Of a stretch of 64,000 bases of DNA, positions 58,958 through 64,000 are shown in pieces. The notes beneath the pieces were generated by a model. That model was not told the DNA's origin. It saw only the letters and a program-made list of their open reading frames with translations, and did not search any database. The stretch comes from Citrobacter werkmanii NBRC 105721 (lineage in GTDB: Bacteria > Pseudomonadota > Gammaproteobacteria > Enterobacterales > Enterobacteriaceae). Position numbers and translations under genes: made by a program. The stretch covers positions 186,001 through 250,000 of the forward strand of contig BBMW01000002.1 in NCBI GenBank assembly GCA_000759755.1, written 5' to 3'. Numbering within the stretch: position 1 is the first letter of the stretch; each line of letters opens with the position of its first letter.

Positions 58958-59032
58958 GAGTGTCCCCTGCAGGAATCGAACCTGCAACTAGCCCTTAGGA
59001 GGGGCTCGTTATATCCATTTAACTAAGGGGAC
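58958..59032 (-). tRNA. argW: tRNA-Arg(CCU)
   Basis: A 75-base gene, acceptor GTCCCCT/AGGGGAC, anticodon loop CTCCTAA (CCU), T-arm GGTTCGATTCC. After the discriminator A the genome reads CTC rather than the usual encoded CCA, so CCA must be added by the nucleotidyltransferase. In E. coli this tRNA is the attachment site of prophage CPS-53. Here the accessory segment begins on its 3' side. Confidence 0.9.
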
Positions 59033-59107
59033 AAAGCGGCACGAGTATAGCGTTTTTTACCCTCAACGGTAAGTCTCAAGCCGCCTGACTGCTCAAACAG
59101 TCACCAT

Positions 59108-60049
59108 TCAAGCCTGTTTTTTCTGGTTTTTCTGCTTTTGCTCGTCGCGTTTGGCTTGCTGCCTGGCTTCTTCCTTGCGTTTGTTGCTCATATCATTGCG
59201 AATCTGCGCGTGGCTCATCAGCGCAAAGATAAACGTACCGCCGCAGATATTTCCGGCGAGTGTCGGTAACGCAAAGGGCCAGAAGAAATCACCCCAGTGC
59301 AGCGTACCATTAAAGACCAGATAGAGAATTTCCACTGAGCCGACGACGATATGTGTAGTATCGCCTAGCGCAATTAGCCAGGTCATCAGAATAATGACCA
59401 CAATCTTCGCCGCACCGGCCGCAGGAAACATCCAGACCATTGTGGCAATCAGCCAGCCAGAAATAATCGCGTTAGAAAACATCTCTGTTGGGCTGTTTTT
59501 CATCACGTCCATGCCGATTTTGACAAAGGCGTCGCGGGTCTGTTCATCAAAAATCGGCATATATTCAAAGGCCCATGCCGCAATGCCGGTACCGATAATA
59601 TTGCCCAGTAAAACCACTCCCCACAGGCGCATTAACAGGCCAAAATTGCCGAGGGTGGGGTTTTGCATAACCGGTAGTACGGCAGTGACGGTATTTTCGG
59701 TAAAAAGCTGCTGGCGGGCCATGATGACGATGATAAACCCGAAGGTATAACCAAGATTCTCGAGTAAAAAACCTCCAGGCACGCCTTCTAATTGCACGTG
59801 AAAAATCCCTTTTGCCAGTAACGAGGCACCCATCGATAGCCCGGCAGCGATGGCCGACCACAGCAGCGCCATCGCATCACGTTCCATCTCTTTCTCCCCA
59901 TCCTGGCGGATATGTTCATGGATCGCCATCGCCCGGGAGGGGAGTCTGTCCTCATCGACCTCTATCTTTTTACCTTCTAGCTTTTCATCACTTTCGACCT
60001 GGATTTCGTCGCTGTGCCGATCGATTTTTTCTTTCTCAATATCATTCAT
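59108..60049 (-). CDS. yfdC: Formate/nitrite-family transporter YfdC
   Basis: 313 residues from the ATG at 60049, with AGGA seven bases upstream. A charged cytosolic N-terminus (about 1–58) precedes six FNT helices. Signatures are LGNIIGTGIAAWAFE, NAIISGWLIATMVWM and PTLAGNICGGTFIFA. It is a pentameric FNT channel of unknown substrate. The C-terminus is Lys/Gln-rich. It neighbours argW as in E. coli. Confidence 0.93.
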   Translation of the reverse strand: MNDIEKEKIDRHSDEIQVESDEKLEGKKIEVDEDRLPSRAMAIHEHIRQDGEKEMERDAMALLWSAIAAGLSMGASLLAKGIFHVQLEGVPGGFLLENLGYTFGFIIVIMARQQLFTENTVTAVLPVMQNPTLGNFGLLMRLWGVVLLGNIIGTGIAAWAFEYMPIFDEQTRDAFVKIGMDVMKNSPTEMFSNAIISGWLIATMVWMFPAAGAAKIVVIILMTWLIALGDTTHIVVGSVEILYLVFNGTLHWGDFFWPFALPTLAGNICGGTFIFALMSHAQIRNDMSNKRKEEARQQAKRDEQKQKNQKKQA

Positions 60050-60337
60050 AGCCGAATCCTGAATAAGCATGTATTGCTAAAGCGTAGCGGTTTTTATCCG
60101 AAAATCAGCGGGACAAAGTCTGAGATAGCAAAAATGGTAACGTTTGTTTTTATCGGGTTAGCTAAAATAGAACCGCCGCGTAGTGTGCATTACCAGGCTA
60201 TGATCAAATCAGTAAGACCGGGTATATAGACATCGTTTGACGTGCTGTTACAATCGCTCACATCTTAACAGGCGGATACGTCATCGTTCCGTCATGGATG
60301 GCAATCAGCGATAGCCATATTACACAGGGAGACACTT

Positions 60338-61093
60338 ATGAAGCTTCGCCTGTCGGCGCTTGCGCTGGGAACCACACTTTTGGTGGGGTGTGCGAGCTCC
60401 GGTACTGAACAGCAGGGGCGTTCGGATCCATTTGAAGGGTTCAACCGCACTATGTACAACTTTAACTTTAATGTTTTAGATCCCTATATTGTTCGACCGG
60501 TAGCAGTAGCCTGGCGTGATTATGTCCCGCAGCCGGCGCGTAATGGTTTAAGCAACTTTACGGGCAACCTTGAAGAGCCGGCCGTCATGGTCAACTATTT
60601 CCTGCAAGGCGATCCTTATCAGGGGATGGTGCATTTTACCCGTTTCTTCCTGAACACCTTGTTGGGTATGGGCGGCTTTATCGATGTGGCGGGTATGGCG
60701 AATCCGAAGCTACAGCGCGTTGAACCACACCGCTTTGGCAGTACGTTAGGCCACTATGACGTGGGTTACGGACCGTATATGCAGCTTCCGTTCTACGGTA
60801 GCTTCACGTTGCGCGATGATGGTGGCGATATGGTGGATACGCTGTATCCGGTATTGTCCTGGCTGACCTGGCCGTTGTCGATAGGTAAATGGACCGTTGA
60901 AGGGATTGAAACCCGCGCACAGCTGCTTGATTCCGACGGTCTGCTGCGTCAGTCTTCCGACCCTTACATCATGGTACGTGAAGCCTACTTCCAGCGTCAT
61001 GACTTCATCGCGAACGGCGGGAAACTTAAACCAGAAGAAAACCCGAACGCGAAAGCCATTCAGGATGATTTAAAAGATATCGATTCCGAGTAA
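60338..61093 (+). CDS. mlaA: Outer-membrane lipoprotein MlaA (VacJ)
   Basis: 251 residues. The lipobox LLVGC (Cys at about residue 18) is followed by the MlaA fold: RSDPFEGFNRTMYNFNFNVLD, WRDYVPQPARNGLSNF, HRFGSTLGHYDVGYGPYMQLPFYG split into RFGSTLGHYDVG and GPYMQLPFYGSFTLRD, and SWLTWP. It removes misplaced phospholipids from the outer leaflet with OmpC and the Mla pathway. Convergent with fadL. Confidence 0.97.
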   Translation: MKLRLSALALGTTLLVGCASSGTEQQGRSDPFEGFNRTMYNFNFNVLDPYIVRPVAVAWRDYVPQPARNGLSNFTGNLEEPAVMVNYFLQGDPYQGMVHFTRFFLNTLLGMGGFIDVAGMANPKLQRVEPHRFGSTLGHYDVGYGPYMQLPFYGSFTLRDDGGDMVDTLYPVLSWLTWPLSIGKWTVEGIETRAQLLDSDGLLRQSSDPYIMVREAYFQRHDFIANGGKLKPEENPNAKAIQDDLKDIDSE

Positions 61094-61108
61094 GGAATTG
61101 GTGCAAAT

Positions 61109-61141
61109 AAAAAGGTGAGCTAAAAAAGCTCACCTTTTTTA
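61109..61141 (+). terminator. Bidirectional terminator between mlaA and fadL
   Basis: AAAAAAGGTGAGCT and AGCTCACCTTTTTT pair around AAAA, with T-runs on both strands. It ends 13 bases before the fadL stop. Confidence 0.92.
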
Positions 61142-61154
61142 CGTCGGAAGAAAA

Positions 61155-62441
61155 TCAGAATGCGTAGTTGAAGTTGGTACCGAACAGCCAGGCTTTACCT
61201 TCAGAGTCGAAAGTATACGGGCCTTCTTTGACGGTCACTTTCTGTCCGTGCATATAAGAAACACCAACATCAATAGATGCGTCATCATTGAATGCGTAAG
61301 TCGTACCCGCACTCAGCCACAGGCGGTCCTGGTCTGGAATGGAGATGGAACGCTTGCTCGCAGGAACTGGGCTGTCGTCATAGGCGATACCCGTACGGAA
61401 GGTCCAGCTTTTATCCATATAGTAGGTTGTGCCCAGCGCGATGCGGTAAGAATCCTTGAAGCCTTCTTCTTTATAGAACAGTGTCTGGCCGTTGGTGCCG
61501 GTGGCTTTCAGCTCCTGGAACTGGCTCCAACTGGTGTAAGCCATGCTGTAGTGAATAGCCCATTGCGGAGCGATGCGGTTATAGCCCGACAGTTCCCACA
61601 TTTCCGGCAGGTTCAGCGTCAAAGAACCTGGGACGGTGGCATTGGTTGTTCCCCATGGGAACGCGGTGCCTGCGCCAGGTAACCCATTGACCTGGGTGCG
61701 AATACCGCTTTTGTAATCGCCATCGAAGTCGATTTTAACTTCAGAGCGGTACGTCAAGCCGTAACGGTTATTTTTATCCAGCTCGTACAAAATACCGGCG
61801 TTCCAGCCGTAGCCCCATTCGTCACCCTTCAGGCTGGCAATTTTGTTGCTGACTTTCGGTAATCCCGCAGTCATTTCACCGGAATAACGTTCAATTTTTG
61901 CATCGGCGTAGACGGCATTAAAACCAACACCAAAGCTCCAGCTGTCATTCAGGCGGTAGGCACCGCTCAGGTTAAGGTTGACTGTTTTAAGGTCAGTCTT
62001 CCCACCGTATTCACCGACGATATAGCTGTCATTAAACTCGGTCGCCAGACCATAGTTAGAGGTGACAGATGCCCCCCAACCAAACTGTTCGTTGATAGGC
62101 ATCACGAAGTGAGCGTTGGGAACCCACGCCGTCGGGGCGATGTTATCTGCGTCGGTGCTACGTCCGGTGAATGGCGATTTACCGGAAATATTAACGTCTG
62201 GATCGATATACACTGCACCCGCAGAAAAAGTGGGGCGATCAAACATCATAATCAGTGCCGGGTTACGACTGGCGTTACCTGCATCATCTGCAATAGCGCC
62301 TTCACCCGAATATGCCCGGCCAAGGCCAGAGGAAGAAAATTCGTTTAACTGAAAGCCTGCAGACCAGGCCTGTGTGGAGATAATTGCCACTGCGACTGCG
62401 AGAGCAGACTTTGTAAACAGGGTTTTCTGGCTCATGACCAT
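61155..62441 (-). CDS. fadL: Long-chain fatty acid outer-membrane channel FadL
   Basis: 428 residues. The signal peptide ([20 protein letters not shown], then ISTQAWSA) is followed by [20 protein letters not shown], the FadL hatch region, and it ends in [13 protein letters not shown], the C-terminal β-signal. It is about 18–20 residues shorter than E. coli FadL. The missing part is the surface-loop region after the [14 protein letters not shown] segment. FadR operators lie upstream. Confidence 0.96.
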   Translation of the reverse strand: MVMSQKTLFTKSALAVAVAIISTQAWSAGFQLNEFSSSGLGRAYSGEGAIADDAGNASRNPALIMMFDRPTFSAGAVYIDPDVNISGKSPFTGRSTDADNIAPTAWVPNAHFVMPINEQFGWGASVTSNYGLATEFNDSYIVGEYGGKTDLKTVNLNLSGAYRLNDSWSFGVGFNAVYADAKIERYSGEMTAGLPKVSNKIASLKGDEWGYGWNAGILYELDKNNRYGLTYRSEVKIDFDGDYKSGIRTQVNGLPGAGTAFPWGTTNATVPGSLTLNLPEMWELSGYNRIAPQWAIHYSMAYTSWSQFQELKATGTNGQTLFYKEEGFKDSYRIALGTTYYMDKSWTFRTGIAYDDSPVPASKRSISIPDQDRLWLSAGTTYAFNDDASIDVGVSYMHGQKVTVKEGPYTFDSEGKAWLFGTNFNYAF

Positions 62442-62521
62442 AACCTCATAGATTTATTTTTATACAAACAATGTTACATACCGTAACAGGAGCGCGAAGT
62501 GTAGGGTCTGAGGTACGACAT

Positions 62522-62536
62522 AGAAATCAGACCAGT
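62522..62536 (-). promoter_or_regulatory. FadR operator 2 of fadL
   Basis: On the minus strand the sequence reads CACTGGTCTGATTTCT, close to the second known FadR site of E. coli fadL. Confidence 0.7.
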
Positions 62537-62542
62537 GCCGAG

Positions 62543-62561
62543 AGTATAGGTCTGACCAGCT
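62543..62561 (-). promoter_or_regulatory. FadR operator 1 and -10 of fadL
   Basis: On the minus strand AGCTGGTCAGACC runs directly into a TATACT -10 sequence, as in the E. coli fadL promoter, so FadR bound here would block RNA polymerase. Confidence 0.78.
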
Positions 62562-62685
62562 GAAATGTTGCAAGTATGTTTATAAATATTTTCAATTCTG
62601 ATCTCGGAAACGCGATCCAGCTGGCAAAATTGCGGGTATGCGCACTCACCTGTTTGGGTGATTTTTGTTTTAGATCATTTTTAAG

Positions 62686-62701
62686 TGTGATTTCGGTCAC
62701 T
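62686..62701 (+). promoter_or_regulatory. Candidate CRP site
   Basis: TGTGA, six bases and TCACT differ from the consensus by one base. It lies 105 bases before yfcZ and 245 before fadL. Which gene it serves is not clear. Confidence 0.5.
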
Positions 62702-62806
62702 TATCGCATTTCATACAATTAACGACTGGAGAGGCGAAAGAGGGGAGCGTAAAATATCCCCATCGTTTATCTGGCACCTCAGGTGCGAATACAGAGGAAA
62801 TCTACA

Positions 62807-63091
62807 ATGAGTAAATGCAGTGCTGATGAAACCCCGGTTTGCTGCTGTATGGATGTTGGCACCATCATGGACAACTCCGATTGCACCGCGTCATACAGCC
62901 GTGTGTTCGCGAATCGCGCAGAGGCAGAAGAAACGCTGGCCGCTCTGACTGAAAAGGCGCGTGGCGTGGAATCTGAGCCTTGCCAAATCACCTCTACTTT
63001 TACTGAGGAGTCAGATGGTGTGCGTCTGGACATTGACTTTGTTTTTGCTTGTGAAGCAGAAACGCTGATTTTCCAGCTGGGCCTGCGTTAA
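62807..63091 (+). CDS. yfcZ: YfcZ/DUF406 family protein
   Basis: 94 residues from the ATG at 62807 (MSKCSADETPVCCCMDVGTI), with AGAGGAAA upstream. The Cys-rich N-terminus and the DCTASYSRVFANRAEAEETLAALT block are those of E. coli YfcZ. It is conserved between fadL and fadI. No function is known. The three adjacent Cys could bind metal. Confidence 0.92.
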   Translation: MSKCSADETPVCCCMDVGTIMDNSDCTASYSRVFANRAEAEETLAALTEKARGVESEPCQITSTFTEESDGVRLDIDFVFACEAETLIFQLGLR

Positions 63092-63103
63092 TCCCTTCTA
63101 TTT

Positions 63104-63135
63104 ATGCCCTTGCTACCTGGTGGCAAGGGCATTTT
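63104..63135 (+). terminator. yfcZ terminator
   Basis: ATGCCCTTGC and GCAAGGGCAT pair around TACCTGGTG and are followed by a short TTT. It begins 12 bases after yfcZ. Confidence 0.8.
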
Positions 63136-63223
63136 CGTAACAGTCAGTGATTATTCACTGTGTCTTAGCTCCCACTTTCTTTTCTCTCCGCTTGGCTAAA
63201 TGTAAAAAATTGGTTAAGACTGT

Positions 63224-63240
63224 GATCAGGTCAGACCACT
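63224..63240 (+). promoter_or_regulatory. FadR operator of fadIJ
   Basis: GATCAGGTCAGACCACT matches the FadR palindrome and lies 28 bases before fadI, as expected for fatty-acid control of fadIJ. Confidence 0.72.
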
Positions 63241-63267
63241 TATTTTTATTTTTTACAGGGGAGTGTT

Positions 63268-64000
63268 ATGAGTCAGGCTTTACCGCTGGTTACCCGCCAG
63301 GGCGATCGCATCGCCATTGTAAGCGGATTGCGTACGCCATTTGCCCGTCAGGCAACCGCATTTCATGGCATTCCCGCCGTAGATCTGGGGAAAATGGTTG
63401 TTGGCGAACTGCTGGCGCGTAGCGAAATACCCGCTGATGTGATCGAGCAACTGGTCTTTGGCCAGGTTGTACAAATGCCTGAAGCCCCCAATATTGCTCG
63501 TGAAATCGTGCTGGGAACCGGTATGAATGTGCACACGGATGCCTACAGCGTAAGCCGAGCCTGCGCCACCAGCTTCCAGGCAGTGGCGAATGTCGCGGAA
63601 AGCCTGATGGCGGGAACGATTCGCGCCGGAATTGCCGGCGGGGCGGACTCGTCGTCAGTCCTGCCGATTGGCGTCAGCAAAAAGCTGGCGCGTGTGCTGG
63701 TGGATGTCAATAAAGCCCGCACGACAGGGCAACGCCTGAAACTGTTTTCCCGGCTGCGTTTACGTGACCTGATGCCTGTGCCGCCAGCCGTCGCTGAATA
63801 TTCCACCGGCTTGCGCATGGGGGATACGGCCGAGCAGATGGCGAAAACCTATGGCATTACTCGCGAGCAGCAGGATGCCCTGGCGCATCGTTCGCACCAA
63901 CGTGCCGCTCAGGCATGGGCTGAAGGAAAGCTCGCCGATGAGGTGATGACCACCTACGCGCCACCGTTTAAAGATCCTCTTTCCGAAGATAACAACATTC
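63268..64000 (+). CDS. fadI: 3-ketoacyl-CoA thiolase FadI, N-terminal part
   Basis: 244 codons are present before the window ends. ACAGGGGAG precedes the ATG. The thiolase fold is clear: [33 protein letters not shown], and the acyl-accepting Cys in [14 protein letters not shown] (about residue 99), followed by [11 protein letters not shown]. It is the β-oxidation thiolase that pairs with FadJ, mainly used anaerobically. The gene is cut by the window edge, not truncated. Confidence 0.95.
   Translation, partial: MSQALPLVTRQGDRIAIVSGLRTPFARQATAFHGIPAVDLGKMVVGELLARSEIPADVIEQLVFGQVVQMPEAPNIAREIVLGTGMNVHTDAYSVSRACATSFQAVANVAESLMAGTIRAGIAGGADSSSVLPIGVSKKLARVLVDVNKARTTGQRLKLFSRLRLRDLMPVPPAVAEYSTGLRMGDTAEQMAKTYGITREQQDALAHRSHQRAAQAWAEGKLADEVMTTYAPPFKDPLSEDNNI

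Larger units (their letters stand above)
62442..62806. other. Divergent fadL/yfcZ regulatory region
   Basis: 365 bases containing the two FadR operators, the fadL -10 sequence and a CRP-like site, all listed separately. The rest holds nothing else I can identify. Confidence 0.5.

Overview
The window reads as chromosomal DNA from an enterobacterium close to Citrobacter, Salmonella and Escherichia. Most genes match the E. coli/Salmonella xapB–gltX–nupC–mntH–glk–fry–ypd–alaC–lpxP and yfdC–mlaA–fadL–yfcZ–fadI neighbourhoods in order and in predicted protein length. The Salmonella-type ipdC with its aldo-keto reductase and the pgtP/pgtCBA phosphoglycerate system are also present, which E. coli K-12 lacks. 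A Citrobacter-like genome is my best guess. No 16S or marker gene is available here to settle it.

Layout. 1–9 kb: nucleoside uptake (xapA tail, xapB, xapR), a Val/Lys tRNA operon, gltX, the yfeC/yfeD HTH pair, two tRNA-Ala genes, nupC, mntH with Fur and MntR operators, and ypeC. 9–24.6 kb: aldo-keto reductase/ipdC, yfeO, glk, the fryBC-ypdFE-fryA PTS/peptidase operon, and the opposing ypdABC sensor-regulator group. 25–35.3 kb: alaC, the 23-codon ypdK, a lysozyme-inhibitor-like secreted protein, lpxP, yfdY and the pgt system. 59–64 kb: argW tRNA, yfdC, mlaA, fadL, yfcZ and the 5' part of fadI.

The accessory segment, roughly 35.4–58.9 kb, is visibly more AT-rich and lies between pgtA and argW. 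Its core is a reorganised acid fitness island. The recognisable E. coli acid-island genes (slp, yhiD, hdeB, hdeA, hdeD, gadE, mdtE, mdtF) are all here, but two of its usual transcription units are interrupted. A complete urea-catabolism cassette (amt, ureA-ureB-ureC-ureE-ureF-ureG-ureD, yut) sits in the same orientation exactly between hdeB and yhiD. A Fluc-type fluoride channel gene (crcB) sits exactly between gadE and mdtE. A second GadE-like regulator and a cupin-type AraC regulator lie at the yhiD end. No glutamate decarboxylase, gadC, gadX/gadW or dctR is present in the window.

The inferred working model is a periplasmic and cytoplasmic acid defence in one block. Yut admits urea and urease releases ammonia and CO2. 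Amt may conduct the ammonia, HdeA/HdeB hold periplasmic proteins, and MdtEF and Slp act at the envelope. GadE-family regulators could coordinate the block. Sites resembling the GadE box occur in the hdeA/hdeD intergenic region, upstream of gadE and upstream of a small DUF1471 periplasmic protein. A structured, well-terminated RNA candidate lies on the opposite strand in the long gadE leader.
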